This document shows, piece by piece, positions 43,243-52,250 of a stretch of DNA of 64,000 bases. Origin of the DNA: Nocardiopsis flavescens (GTDB taxonomy: Bacteria > Actinomycetota > Actinomycetes > Streptosporangiales > Streptosporangiaceae). Both the position numbers and the translations under genes were made by a program. The stretch's first letter is position 1, and each line of letters begins with the position of its first letter. Under the pieces are notes generated by a model that saw nothing but the letters and a program-made list of their open reading frames with translations, searched no databases and was not told the origin of the DNA. The DNA lies in the NCBI RefSeq assembly GCF_900141985.1, contig NZ_FQZK01000004.1, positions 62,001-126,000 of the forward strand, in the 5' to 3' direction.

Positions 43243-44526
43243 TCAGGACCCGTCGGCGGGCGCGCGGCGGGCGTCGCGGGCGGCGAGGGCGTCCTCCAGG
43301 TAGCGGGGGCGCCCCAGCAGCCAGCCGGCCGCGAGGTTGCCCAGGACCAGCACCAGGACCAGCAGCAGCGGCGCGTGCCACCCGCCGGAAAGCTCGTGGA
43401 GCAGACCGAACAGGAAGGGCCCCGCCCCGCCCATGAGGTAGCCCAGGCTCTGGCTGGTGGCCGACAGCGCCGCCGTCCCCTCGCCGGTGCGGGTGCGCAG
43501 CGCGAACGAGGTGAGGGCGTACACGAAGCTGCCCATGCCGACGCCGATCAGGGTGGTCCACACCCACACGCCGCCCAGCGGCGAGAACCACAGGCCGGCC
43601 AGGCCGGCGATGTAGGCGAGCCCGAACAGCAGCACGAACGGCCGCTGGTCGCGCACCCGGGTCAGCAGGGTGGGCATGACCAGGGACATGGGGATGCCCA
43701 GCAGGGTCAGGTAGGACAGGGCGAGCCCGGCGCCCTGGGCGGTCATCCCCTCGTCGCGCAGCATCTGCGCGTACCAGCCGAACATGATGTAGGCGATCGA
43801 GGACTGGGTGCCGAAGTACAGCATCGCCTGGAGGCCGACGCCGGTGGAGAGCACCCGGCGAAAGCCCAGCGCCAGGGAGCCGTCGCCCGCGGCGGGCTGG
43901 TGGCGCAGGGTGAGCAGCCACGGCAGGGCGGCGGCCAGGCCGAACAGGGCGTAGACGCCCAGGGCGATCCGCCACTGCCCGGTCGACTCGTACAGGGGCA
44001 CGGTGGCCGCGGCGGCGATGGTGGTGCCCAGGGCCAGGGCCGTGGTGTACACGGTGGTCATCAGCCCGACCCGGTGCGGGAAGTGCTGCTTGACCAGGGC
44101 GGGGAGGATGACGTTGCCGACCGCGCCGCCGGACAGCGCCAGCACGCTCAGGCCCAGGAACGCGGCCGGGGAGCCGACCAGGGCGCGTCCGGCCAGCCCG
44201 GCGGTGACCGCGGCCAGGGCCAGCAGCAGGAGCCGGTGCGACCCGAGCCGGCGGGCCAGGCCGGGGGTGAGCCCGCCGAAGAGGGCGAAGCTGAGCACGG
44301 GCAGGGTGGTGAGGACTCCGGCGCCCACGGCGGTCATGCCCAGCCCGGAGGTGACCTCGCCGAGCAGGGGGCCCACGCTCGTGATGGCGGTGCGCAGGTT
44401 GAGCGCCGCCAGGGCGATGCCCGCGGCGATGAGGAGGAGGGCCCCGGCGCCGGGGCGGGCGGGGGCGTTCCGGTCCTGGGAGGAAGGGTTCATGGCGCTG
44501 CTTCGGGGAACGACTCGGGTACTCAT
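43243..44526 (-). CDS. MFS transporter, CynX/NimT type
   Basis: A 427-residue major facilitator with 12 predicted helices. The opening IAAGIALAALNLRTAITSVG and GPLLGEVTSGLGMT are signatures of the CynX/NimT (cyanate and 2-nitroimidazole) branch. A conserved charged loop GLTPGLARRLGSHR follows helix 2. The second half begins near GLQAMLYFGTQSSIAY. It probably exports or imports a small anionic or aromatic compound across the cytoplasmic membrane. Start 44526 is used; ATG 44493 is possible. It is divergent from a GntR gene and may be its target. Confidence 0.88.
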   Translation of the reverse strand: MSTRVVPRSSAMNPSSQDRNAPARPGAGALLLIAAGIALAALNLRTAITSVGPLLGEVTSGLGMTAVGAGVLTTLPVLSFALFGGLTPGLARRLGSHRLLLLALAAVTAGLAGRALVGSPAAFLGLSVLALSGGAVGNVILPALVKQHFPHRVGLMTTVYTTALALGTTIAAAATVPLYESTGQWRIALGVYALFGLAAALPWLLTLRHQPAAGDGSLALGFRRVLSTGVGLQAMLYFGTQSSIAYIMFGWYAQMLRDEGMTAQGAGLALSYLTLLGIPMSLVMPTLLTRVRDQRPFVLLFGLAYIAGLAGLWFSPLGGVWVWTTLIGVGMGSFVYALTSFALRTRTGEGTAALSATSQSLGYLMGGAGPFLFGLLHELSGGWHAPLLLVLVLVLGNLAAGWLLGRPRYLEDALAARDARRAPADGS

Positions 44527-44694
44527 GTAGGGCGGCTCACATATTCATAGGATGACCCGATGTACTGCATGAGGATAACGCATTGACGTCCGGGACCGAT
44601 TCCCGCGCGGGTCTGGTCTAAGCTCCGGCTTTAACCGAGCCGCACCCGTACGCTGGCCCTGTCATCCGGCGACCCGCCCCTAGGAGGTAAAAGC

Positions 44695-45396
44695 GTGCCC
44701 CTCGCCTCGACACGCCGGACCGGTCTCGTAGACCAGGTCATCAGTCAGTTACGAGCCCAGATCGACTCCGGTGAGTGGGGCGTCGGCGACCGCATCCCCA
44801 CCGAGTCGGAGCTCTCCGAACAGCTGGAGGTGGGCCGCAACACGGTGCGCGAGGCCGTGCGCGCCCTCGCCCACGCGGGCCTGCTGGAGATCCGCCAGGG
44901 GGCGGGCACGTTCGTGCGCGCCTCCAGCGAGCTCGGCGGCGCCCTGCGCCGCCGCCTGGAGCGCTCGCGCCTGCGCGAGAACCTGGAGGTGCGCCGCGCC
45001 CTGGAGGTGGAGGCGGCCCGCCTGGCGGCGCTGCGCCACACCGAGGAGGACATGGCCGAGATCGACCGGGCCATGGCCCTGCGCGAGTCGACCTGGCGCG
45101 AGCGGGACATGAGCGCGTTCGTGGAGGCCGACTTCGCGTTCCACCGCGCGGTGGTCAACGCCACCCACAACACGCTGCTCATCGACCTGTACGACGACAT
45201 CGCGCAGGTGGTGTACGCGAGCATCGCGCACACGGCCTACGAGCAGAACGAGGGCGAGGAGGCCGAGCACGGGCCCTCGGGCGACGGCATCGACCACTCC
45301 AAGCTCACCGAGGCGCTGCGGGAGTCCGACCAGGTGGCGGCGGTCCGCGAGGCCACCTGCTACATCGACGAGCTGCTCTCGCTGACCGAGGACTGA
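44695..45396 (+). CDS. GntR-family regulator, FadR/FCD type
   Basis: A 233-residue GntR regulator. The winged helix is GLVDQVISQLRAQIDSGEWG, RIPTESELSEQLEVGRNTVR and ALAHAGLLEIRQGAGTFVR. The C-terminal FCD domain has RRALEVEAARLAALRHTE and DFAFHRAVVNATHNTLL with the metal-binding Asp and His, then LTEALRESDQVAAVREAT. FCD regulators sense small carboxylates. The GTG start follows a strong AGGAGG. The divergent MFS gene, 168 bases away, is the probable target, giving a transporter-regulator pair. Confidence 0.9.
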   Translation: MPLASTRRTGLVDQVISQLRAQIDSGEWGVGDRIPTESELSEQLEVGRNTVREAVRALAHAGLLEIRQGAGTFVRASSELGGALRRRLERSRLRENLEVRRALEVEAARLAALRHTEEDMAEIDRAMALRESTWRERDMSAFVEADFAFHRAVVNATHNTLLIDLYDDIAQVVYASIAHTAYEQNEGEEAEHGPSGDGIDHSKLTEALRESDQVAAVREATCYIDELLSLTED

Positions 45397-45916
45397 GACG
45401 GGCCCGGTGCCGGGCGCGGCGGCCCCGGCCCGGGAGCGTCCCCTTCCCGGGGTCGCCGCGCGCCCTGGAGCGGGGCACGCCGCGGGTCGCACGCGCCCCC
45501 GTCCGCCGCGCCCGGGGGCCCGACGTCCACGCAGGCCCGACCGGGCACCGTGCGCGCCGCGACCGCACGACCCGACCACGGGACGCCGCACGACCGGGAA
45601 GGCCCCCGGAGGAGACCGCGGCCCCACCCGCACGGGTCCACCAGACCAGGCGCCCCCCGCACGCGACGCAGAGGGCCCGCGGACCACCGATCGGCACCCG
45701 GCCGGGAAGACCCCGGCCACGGGGCGCCGCCTGCCCCCGCAGGCCCCACCGCGCACCGGGCACCCCACCGGCGCGGCACCGCGGAACGGGTGCGCGGGGA
45801 CGGGTGCCACAGGCGGGGCCCCTGTTCCTTCCGGGGCGGGTGGGGCGCAGGGTTCGTGCGTCCGATGGGGCACAAGTTTTTTCCGGGGCCGGTGGGGCAC
45901 CCGGTGCGTGTACGCC
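45397..45916. repeat. GC-rich spacer with an imperfect direct repeat
   Basis: No gene is supported in 520 bases between the convergent GntR and RraA-like genes. Two 20-base copies of a TTCCGGGGC(G/C)GGTGGGGC sequence lie at 45829-45848 and 45881-45900, with two differences and a spacing of 52 bases. Their role is unknown; they could be chance in such GC-rich DNA. Confidence 0.35.
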
Positions 45917-46699
45917 TCAGTCGCGGTAGGAGTCGCCGACCGCGGGGCGGGGCGACAGCCGCGACCGTCCCTGGTCGCCCGCGCCGCCGCGGCCCGGTGC
46001 CTCCCGGAGGGAGCCCAGGCTGCGGGGGCGCGCCCCGGCCCGCCGGGTCCGGCCGTCCGGGCCGCCCTCCCAGCCGCTGACCCGGGACGGGTCCAGGCCG
46101 AGCAGGTCCAGCGTGCTCTCCCCCGCGCACACCGCGTCGATGATCTCCTGCTCGCGGGTGATGCTGTCCATCGTCTCGGTGATGATGGCGCTCACCTGGC
46201 CCCGGGGCAGGCACACGACGCCGTCGTCGTCGGCCGCGATCCAGTCGCCGCGGCGCACCGCGAGCGGCACCGGGCCGACGGCGGTCATGGTGACCTGGTC
46301 CCCGACGGAGCCGCCCGCCTCGGGGCGCGCCTCGCGCACCGCGACCCCCGTGCCGAACACCGGCAGCCCGCAGCGGGCGATGGCGGCGACGTCGCGCACG
46401 CACCCGTCCAGCACGATGCCACCCAGCCCGCGGGCCCGGGCCGCCACCGCGAGGATCTCGTCGACGTAGCCGTACTCGGACTCCCCGGAGACGTCGACGA
46501 CCAGCGCCGAGCCGGGGGGCGCCTGGGCGACCGCGACGTGGAGGGCGAGGTTGTCGCCGGGGGCGCAGCGCACCGGGAAGGCGGTCGCGGCGAAGGACGC
46601 TCCGGGCCAGACGGAGAAGAGGTGCGTTCCGAAGGGGCGGCCCCCGCACCTGGCCAGTGCCACCGTTCCCACAGCAGTCAGTGTGTCCGCAAGCGCCAC
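45917..46699 (-). CDS. RraA-like protein (HMG/CHA aldolase fold)
   Basis: The GTG at 46699 is preferred because GGAGG lies five bases upstream; a longer frame exists. The 260-residue product has the RraA fold: ADTLTAVGTVALARCGGRPF, FPVRCAPGDNLALHVAVAQA, GSALVVDVSGESEYGYVDEI, GGIVLDGCVRDV and GDWIAADDDGVVCLP. The G-x-x-V-x-D-G-x-x-R segment is the usual metal/oxalate-binding site. Such proteins are either 4-hydroxy-4-methyl-2-oxoglutarate aldolases or RNase regulators. The C-terminal 50 residues are Arg/Gly-rich and unusual. It lies downstream of an AsnC-type gene on the same strand. Confidence 0.82.
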   Translation of the reverse strand: MALADTLTAVGTVALARCGGRPFGTHLFSVWPGASFAATAFPVRCAPGDNLALHVAVAQAPPGSALVVDVSGESEYGYVDEILAVAARARGLGGIVLDGCVRDVAAIARCGLPVFGTGVAVREARPEAGGSVGDQVTMTAVGPVPLAVRRGDWIAADDDGVVCLPRGQVSAIITETMDSITREQEIIDAVCAGESTLDLLGLDPSRVSGWEGGPDGRTRRAGARPRSLGSLREAPGRGGAGDQGRSRLSPRPAVGDSYRD

Positions 46700-46914
46700 G
46701 TCGACCTCCCACTCCACCCGCGCCCGGTGAGGCCGGCTCGGACCGGCCCCTTCCATACTCACCGGTAACTTAAGCGTGACGCAAGGCGTACGGGAGGGAA
46801 ACACGTAAAAATGCTACCGGTGGTTACATTTCGGCCGGACTCGGGTCGGCGCCGACGGGGCGACGCGGGCGGTCCGGGGCGCGCCCGGCTCCCGGCCGAC
46901 GGCCGCCGCCGTCC

Positions 46915-47844
46915 CTAGCCGGGTATCCACTCCAGCGCCCGGTCCCCCTCCCTGCGCTCCTTGCGCACCGACAGGTGCTCCCATGTCTCCACGTGCGCCA
47001 CGCCCTGGGTGGAGCGGACGGCCTCCAGCCCCTCCACCAGGCGGCAGCGGTCGGGCGCGGTGAGCGTCCCGACGACGTCGTAGCGGCCGAACCCGCTGGC
47101 CAGGAACGACACCCGGGCCATGTTGGCCAGCACCGTCCCCAGCGCCTCGGCGTCCCCGCGGCAGCGCAGCCCGAACCCCAGCTGCTCGTTGGCGCCCAGA
47201 GCCGTGGGCTCCACGATCGCGGTCACGTGGATGACCCCCGAGTCCAGCAGGCGCACCACCCGGGACCGGGCCGCCGCCTGGGACAGCCCCACCTGGCGCG
47301 CGAGGTCCGCGTACGAGGCGCGGCCGTCGCGCAGCAGGCGGCGGACCAGCCGCCAGTCCAGGGCGTCCAGCTCCACGTCGCGCAGTTCGCGCACGCTGCT
47401 GTGGGCGTCCTTGAACACCGACCCGGCCCGGAAGACCTCCGCGCCGTCCACCCCCGGCAGCGAGCGCAGCTCGGCCAGCTCCTTGGTCAGGGCGGCGTCG
47501 TCGGCCACCCGCACCTGGGCGACGGCCGGGAACCTGCCCGCCGACTGCGCGGCGAAGGTCACCGCCTCGCGCTCCCCCAGGGCGTCCAGCAGCGGCCCCA
47601 CCGGGCCGGTGACACGGAACGACACGTGGCCGAGGACCTCCATGCCCACCACGCCGGCGTGCAGGACGCCGACGATCCTGATCGCCCCCGACTGGACCAG
47701 TTGGCGCACCCGGGCGCGCACCGCCGTACGTGAGAGGCCGACCCCGTCGGCCAGTGCCTGGAACGTCGCTCTGCCGTCCCCCTGCAACGCGCGCATCAGC
47801 GCCGCGTCAACCGCATCGAGCACAATGGTGCCTTTCGTTCCCAT
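46915..47844 (-). CDS. Double-module Lrp/AsnC regulator
   Basis: A 309-residue Lrp/AsnC protein made of two full modules. Module 1 (about 1-145) has an HTH, AVDAALMRALQGDGRATFQA and GLSRTAVRARVRQLVQSGAI, then a RAM-like domain. Module 2 (about 150-305) has LDALDWRLVRRLLRDGRASY, GLSQAAARSRVVRLLDSGVI, then LGFGLRCRGDAEALGTVLAN and GRYDVVGTLTAPDRC. Normal AsnC proteins are half this length, so this is a fused tandem copy, a form known in actinomycetes. It may sense amino acids. The likely targets are the RraA-like gene downstream or the LCP gene, which is divergent. Confidence 0.88.
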   Translation of the reverse strand: MGTKGTIVLDAVDAALMRALQGDGRATFQALADGVGLSRTAVRARVRQLVQSGAIRIVGVLHAGVVGMEVLGHVSFRVTGPVGPLLDALGEREAVTFAAQSAGRFPAVAQVRVADDAALTKELAELRSLPGVDGAEVFRAGSVFKDAHSSVRELRDVELDALDWRLVRRLLRDGRASYADLARQVGLSQAAARSRVVRLLDSGVIHVTAIVEPTALGANEQLGFGLRCRGDAEALGTVLANMARVSFLASGFGRYDVVGTLTAPDRCRLVEGLEAVRSTQGVAHVETWEHLSVRKERREGDRALEWIPG

Positions 47845-48011
47845 GTCGCCGCCCTCCCCCGGGCGGCGCCCCCTCCTGCGGCCAGATCATCGCAGCTGCG
47901 ACGCCGCCGTCACTACCGATCGAGAAAGAAATCGGCTGATTCACCCCTTTGAGCGGCCGAGAGGGCTCATCAATGCCCCATCGAATGCGTGAACAGCACA
48001 TAACAGACTTG

Positions 48012-48017
48012 TATAGA
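48012..48017 (+). promoter_or_regulatory. Possible -10 box TATAGA
   Basis: TATAGA in an AT-rich patch would start a transcript about 17 bases before the GTG at 48041. GTGAAC, 17 bases upstream, is a weak -35. It could serve the short frame and the LCP gene. Confidence 0.4.
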
Positions 48018-48040
48018 ACATCCCTAATGGGGGAGTAGCC

Positions 48041-48241
48041 GTGCACACAACTCCGGCAAAGCGCCACACTGATCTCACGTGTCGGCGCGACACACCCGGG
48101 GGCGTTCCGCACCCCGCGGCGGAGGCGGCCGGCCCTGACGATGGGATCCGGTTCGCCACAGGCCCCCGTGTGGCCCACCGTGTTCCCTCCCGGACACCCC
48201 CGTCGGGAGGTACGGACCTGCTCGACCGCGGTGCTCCATGA
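48041..48241 (+). CDS. Possible short upstream frame, leader-like start
   Basis: A 66-codon frame with a GTG start six bases after GGGGGAG and a stop that overlaps the LCP start codon (ATGA). Its first residues, HTTPAKRHTDLTCRR, recall the Arg/His/Asp-Leu plus Cys pattern of actinobacterial leader peptides. The rest is Pro/Gly/Arg-rich and looks non-conserved. It may be a translational coupler, a leader or chance. Confidence 0.3.
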   Translation: MHTTPAKRHTDLTCRRDTPGGVPHPAAEAAGPDDGIRFATGPRVAHRVPSRTPPSGGTDLLDRGAP

Positions 48242-49842
48242 CCGCGAACGGCGCTCCGACGGGGAACAATGGACATTACGGGGCCGGAAGGCCGTCCCCT
48301 GGAGAGGAAGCGTCGGTGGCAGCGGAGGACGAGCAACAGGACGGGGCGCCCGCGCGCCCGAGCACGGCCGGGGCCCTGTTGTGGACCGCCGCGGCGGTCC
48401 CCCTTCCGGGCATCGCCCACCTGCGGATGCGCCGCAGATGGGCGGGCGGGGCCATCCTCGGCCTGTACCTGGTGGGACTGGCGGCCCTGGTGGTGTGGGC
48501 GGTGAGGCTGGGCGGCTCCGACGCGGGGACCCTGACCTCCATGGCGGGCATGGCCCTGCGCAGCAGCTGGCTGATGACCGCGATGGGCGTCGTGTTCGTC
48601 GTCGCGGTGCTGTGGCTGACCGTCATCGTGCACTCGTGGGTGATCACCCGCCCGCGGCAGGCGACGACGGGCGCGCGGCTGCTCAGCGGCGCCGTGGTGG
48701 TGCTGCTCTGCCTGACGGTGGCCGCGCCCTCGGCGCTGGCCCTGCACGGCGGGTACACGGCCTACGGTGCGCTGAACAGCATCTTCGGCGGCCCCGAGCG
48801 CGACGACCTGCCGCCGCACGACGCCGCCGACCCCTGGGACGGGGCGGACCGGGTGAACGTGCTGATGATCGGCTCGGACTCCGCCGACAACCGGTACGGC
48901 GTGCGCACCGACACGATGATCGTGGTCAGCATGGACCCGCACACCGGCGCGGCCGTGCTGGTCGGCCTGCCCCGCAACCTGGAGAACGTGCGGTTCCCCG
49001 AGGGCAGCGCGCTGGCGGAGCGCTACCCCGAGCCCTACGGGTTCGACCTGCTGCTCAACGACGTCTACCAGACCGTCGCCGAGGAGCCCGACGAGCTGGC
49101 GGTCAACCCGCACGTGCCCGACCCCTCGGCCGACACCCTCAAGTCGGTCATCGGACACAACCTGGGCCTGGACATCTCCTACTACGCGATGGTCGACATG
49201 ATGGGCTTCCGGGACCTCATCGACGCCATCGGCGGCATCCGGGTGACGATCGAGGAGCCCATCCCCTACGGCGTGCACGGCGGCGTGCTGGAGCCGGGGG
49301 TGCGGGTGCTCGACGGCCACGAGGCGCTCTGGTACGGGCGCTCCCGGGTGAACAGCGACGACTACGGGCGGATGGGGCGCCAGGGCTGCCTCATCAAGTA
49401 CGTGGCCGAGCAGGTCGCGCCCACCACCGTCCTGACCAGCTACCGGGAGCTGGCCGGGGCCACCCAGCGGACGCTGACCACGGACATCCCGCAGTCCAAG
49501 GTGCCCGCGTTCGTGGAGCTGGCGGACCTGGTGACCGACACCGGCGAGATGAGCACGCTCCAGCTGTCGCCGCCGCAGGTCAACACTGCCAGCCCGGACT
49601 GGGACGCGATCCGCGCCCTGGTCGCCGAGGCGATCGCGGTGGAGGTGGACGGCGACGAGCTGCCCACCACCGACCCGAGCCCCTCCGACCCGGCCGTGCC
49701 GGGCGAGGAGGAGGCCGCGGAGGAGACGGGCGAGGAGCGCACCGAGTGGCAGGAGTACACCGGCCTGGACGAGGAGGCCCCGGCCGACCCGGGCCGCCAG
49801 GTGGGCGAGGACGCCAGCGACCTGAGCGCGCTGTGCCCCTGA
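48238..49842 (+). CDS. LytR-CpsA-Psr (LCP) family protein with multi-helix N-terminus
   Basis: A 534-residue membrane protein. After a cytoplasmic tail it has about four hydrophobic helices (GAILGLYLVGLAALVVWAV, WLMTAMGVVFVVAVLWLTVI and RLLSGAVVVLLCLTVAAP among them), more than the single helix usual in LCP proteins. The extracytoplasmic LCP domain has LMIGSDSADNRYGVRTDTM with the catalytic Arg region, AVLVGLPRNLENV, FDLLLNDVYQ, YYAMVDMMGFRDLIDAIGG and YGRSRVNSDDYGRMGRQ. LCP enzymes attach glycopolymers (teichoic acid or arabinogalactan-like) to peptidoglycan. An acidic tail ends in LSALCP. A strong hairpin follows. Confidence 0.9.
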   Translation: MTANGAPTGNNGHYGAGRPSPGEEASVAAEDEQQDGAPARPSTAGALLWTAAAVPLPGIAHLRMRRRWAGGAILGLYLVGLAALVVWAVRLGGSDAGTLTSMAGMALRSSWLMTAMGVVFVVAVLWLTVIVHSWVITRPRQATTGARLLSGAVVVLLCLTVAAPSALALHGGYTAYGALNSIFGGPERDDLPPHDAADPWDGADRVNVLMIGSDSADNRYGVRTDTMIVVSMDPHTGAAVLVGLPRNLENVRFPEGSALAERYPEPYGFDLLLNDVYQTVAEEPDELAVNPHVPDPSADTLKSVIGHNLGLDISYYAMVDMMGFRDLIDAIGGIRVTIEEPIPYGVHGGVLEPGVRVLDGHEALWYGRSRVNSDDYGRMGRQGCLIKYVAEQVAPTTVLTSYRELAGATQRTLTTDIPQSKVPAFVELADLVTDTGEMSTLQLSPPQVNTASPDWDAIRALVAEAIAVEVDGDELPTTDPSPSDPAVPGEEEAAEETGEERTEWQEYTGLDEEAPADPGRQVGEDASDLSALCP

Positions 49843-49857
49843 CCGTGTGAGGTTCTC

Positions 49858-49894
49858 GGAGGGCGCCGACCGGCGGTTGCGGTCGGCGCCCTCC
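49858..49894 (+). terminator. Terminator after the LCP gene
   Basis: A perfect 14-bp stem (GGAGGGCGCCGACC with its complement at 49881-49894) and a 9-base loop lie 16 bases after the LCP stop. No T run follows, but stem strength is high. Confidence 0.8.
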
Positions 49895-50040
49895 GGCGTT
49901 ACGGACACCGGGCGGGGCGCACGGGAAAGGCCGCTGCCCGCCGGGACCCGGTGTGAAACCGCGGACACCGCGGGTGACCGGTGTCGGTCAGCCCGCGCCG
50001 ATCCGTTGCCCGCTCCCCCGGCCCGTGTGACCCTGGCGCC

Positions 50041-50778
50041 GTGACCTCCGCTCAGGTTCTGACCCTCGTCGCGCTGGGCGCCTTCCACGGCCTGCATCCG
50101 GGCATGGGGTGGATGCTGGCGACCGCGCGGGGCCTCCAGGAGGGCGGTCGCGGAGCGGTGCTGCGCGCGCTGCCCCCGATCGCCGCCGGCCACGCGGTGA
50201 GCGTCGCGGCGGCCGCGGTGGCGATCACCGTCACCGGCTCGCTGACCGCGTCCGTGCTCTTCCCCGTGGTCGGGGGCGGGGTGATCGTGGTGGTGGGGCT
50301 GGTGATGCTGCTGTGGCGGCGCCACGCGCACCGGACGGAGATCCGGCTGCCGCCCTGGCAGCTGGCGGCCTGGTCGTTCGTGATGGCGTCGGCGCACGGC
50401 GCGGGGCTGATGCTCATGCCGGTGCTGGCGGGGCGAACGTCCCACGAGGGCATGGGCCACGGCGGCGGCCACGCGGGCCACGGCGCCGCCGCCGGCGGGG
50501 ACGCGGATGCCCCGGGAACGGGCGCAGACGCACCGGGCACGTCCGCCCCGGACGTCGCGCCGGGGCAGGTGTGGGACCTGTGGGACGCCACGGTCACCGG
50601 GCTGTTCGCCGCGGGCGTGCACACGGCGGCGATGCTGGCCGCCTGCGCCGCCGCCGCGCTGATCGCGCACGATTTCCTCGGGGTCCGCGCGCTGGGGTGG
50701 AAGGGCGTCACCATGGACCGGATCTGGGCCGCGACCCTGCTGGTGGGCGGCCTGTTCGTGCTCTGGTCGGTGCGCTGA
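50041..50778 (+). CDS. His-rich polytopic membrane protein, NicO-like
   Basis: A 245-residue protein from GTG 50041 with about six helices. The first helix carries GAFHGLHPGMGWMLA, similar to the His/Gly signature at the start of NicO/RcnA-type metal transporters. Later come HAVSVAAAAVAITVTGSL, FVMASAHGAGLMLMPVL and a long His/Gly loop (SHEGMGHGGGHAGHG) followed by a Gly/Ala/Pro-rich stretch. The C-terminal part has ALGWKGVTMDRIWAA. The His-rich loop is likely to bind divalent metal such as Ni, Co or Zn, and transport is plausible but unproven. No metal regulator gene adjoins it. Confidence 0.65.
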   Translation: MTSAQVLTLVALGAFHGLHPGMGWMLATARGLQEGGRGAVLRALPPIAAGHAVSVAAAAVAITVTGSLTASVLFPVVGGGVIVVVGLVMLLWRRHAHRTEIRLPPWQLAAWSFVMASAHGAGLMLMPVLAGRTSHEGMGHGGGHAGHGAAAGGDADAPGTGADAPGTSAPDVAPGQVWDLWDATVTGLFAAGVHTAAMLAACAAAALIAHDFLGVRALGWKGVTMDRIWAATLLVGGLFVLWSVR

Positions 50779-50933
50779 GCGCGTCCCCGGCCCCGCGTTC
50801 ACGGGAGTGGATGCACGCCGATGTGGGGAAAATGTCCATTGTGCCGGAAATCTGAGCGACCCCTGGGGAGTTGACCACTCAGGAACCCGCGCCGGACGGC
50901 CACCGTCCGGCACGAGCGAAGGGCACAAGGGCC

Positions 50934-51719
50934 ATGGCACACAGACCCGTACGACCTGGACGCCGCTGGAACGGGGTCGTCCTGTCCGTGGGCATCCTCA
51001 TCGTCCTCGGCGTCCTCGCCGCCCTGGGCGCGCGCTGGCTCGTCCAGCGCGACGCCCCCCTGCCGATCTCCACGCCCTGGGGCCCCGAGTGCTCCGCGTG
51101 GGTCGGCGAGGAGACCGTCCCCCTCGAACGCGAGCAGGCCCGCCGCGCCACCACGGCGGCGGCCGTCATCGCCCAGGGCGACGACGCGCCCGTCGAGGCG
51201 CCCGACACCGGCGACATCCCGCAGGAGGTGATGGACGTCCTGGTGGACGGACCCGAGGACGACGCCGGCCCCTCCCTGACCTGCCGCTCCACCAAGAACC
51301 CCGACCTGCGCCCGGAGGACGAGGAGCCCTCGGGGCTGACCCCCCGGGCCGAGCGGCTCAAGGAGTCGGTGGAGGAGCACTTCGCGGAGCCGAGCCTGGG
51401 CGGGTTCGTGCCCGGCGGCTACGACACCGGCCACGGCGAGGGGTCGGCGCACTACGAGGGGCGGGCGCTGGACATCTTCTACCGCCCGGTGAACGAGGAC
51501 AACCGGCGCGCGGGCTGGATCATGGCGCACTGGCTGATCGCGCACGCGCCCGAGCACGACATCGACGTGATCATCTTCGACGACCGCATCTGGAGCACCT
51601 ACTTCCCGTCGCTGGGGTGGCGCGACTACGAGGCCGACCCCGACAACGAGATCCTGCGGCACCTGGACCACGTGCACGTGGACGTGCAGGCCGGCGAGGA
51701 GCCCGCCGGGGAGGGCTGA
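50934..51719 (+). CDS. M15-like D,D-peptidase-type membrane-anchored protein
   Basis: A 261-residue protein from ATG 50934; a TTG at 50871 is possible. An N-terminal anchor (VLSVGILIVLGVLAALGARW) is followed by an extracytoplasmic part. The C-terminal domain has the peptidase M15-type zinc pattern: GHGEGSAHYEGRALDI with His173 and Asp180, and DHVHVD with His246 and His248. Related actinobacterial proteins are predicted peptidoglycan carboxypeptidases. Two Cys (ECSAW and LTCRS) may pair. It lies near the LCP gene, fitting a cell-wall role. Activity is unproven. Confidence 0.75.
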   Translation: MAHRPVRPGRRWNGVVLSVGILIVLGVLAALGARWLVQRDAPLPISTPWGPECSAWVGEETVPLEREQARRATTAAAVIAQGDDAPVEAPDTGDIPQEVMDVLVDGPEDDAGPSLTCRSTKNPDLRPEDEEPSGLTPRAERLKESVEEHFAEPSLGGFVPGGYDTGHGEGSAHYEGRALDIFYRPVNEDNRRAGWIMAHWLIAHAPEHDIDVIIFDDRIWSTYFPSLGWRDYEADPDNEILRHLDHVHVDVQAGEEPAGEG

Positions 51720-51778
51720 CCGCCGGCGGACGCGCGCGGCCGGGCGGAGCCCGCCCGGCCGCGGCGCCGCCGCCCGGG

Positions 51779-51997
51779 CTACCCCTGCGGCTCCTCCAGC
51801 CGGAAGCCGACCTTGAGGCCCACCTGGAAGTGCGCGACGCGGCCGTCCTCGATGTGGCCGCGGATCTCGGTGACCTCGAACCAGTCCAGTTCGCGCAGCG
51901 TGGTGGACGCCCGTTCGATGCCGTTGTTGATCGCGTTGGCGACGCTGTCGGGCGAGGTGCCGACGATCTCGGTGACCCGGTAGGTGTGGCCGGACAT
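51779..51997 (-). CDS. Dodecin, flavin-storage protein
   Basis: A 72-residue dodecin: TYRVTEIVGTSPDSVANAIN, RASTTLRELDWFEVTEIRGH and GRVAHFQVGLKVGFRLEE. Dodecins form twelve-subunit shells that store FMN or riboflavin in the cytoplasm; the Trp in LDWFEV stacks on flavin. The length and motifs are standard. The ATG follows CAGGGGGTCC, an unusually G-rich ribosome site. The upstream region holds DevR-like boxes and the 6C-type RNA gene, on the opposite strand. Confidence 0.93.
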   Translation of the reverse strand: MSGHTYRVTEIVGTSPDSVANAINNGIERASTTLRELDWFEVTEIRGHIEDGRVAHFQVGLKVGFRLEEPQG

Positions 51998-52147
51998 GTG
52001 GACCCCCTGAGTGATCGGTTGCGCGCGGCCCCGCGGGGCCGTCCCCGCTCACCTGCCTCCCCATATTCCCCGGCCGCCACACCGCACCCTTCCGTGACCG
52101 CGCCCCCGGAGAAGGGATCGGAGGCGCCGCTTGACCCGGTACGGATA

Positions 52148-52162
52148 AGGACTTTGGGCCTT
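52148..52162. promoter_or_regulatory. Weaker DevR/DosR-like box
   Basis: AGGACTTTGGGCCTT matches the known DosR core GGGACTWWAGTCCC at about 10 of 14 positions. It lies 150 bases upstream of the dodecin start and about 90 bases before the stronger box. Alone it would not be reported. Confidence 0.35.
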
Positions 52163-52250
52163 GTCGGGATTTCCGTTACCAGGACGGTACGGACGTCTCC
52201 TCCGTCACGTTCCCTGACCCCCTCAGAAAAGGGGATATAAGACCTGACCT

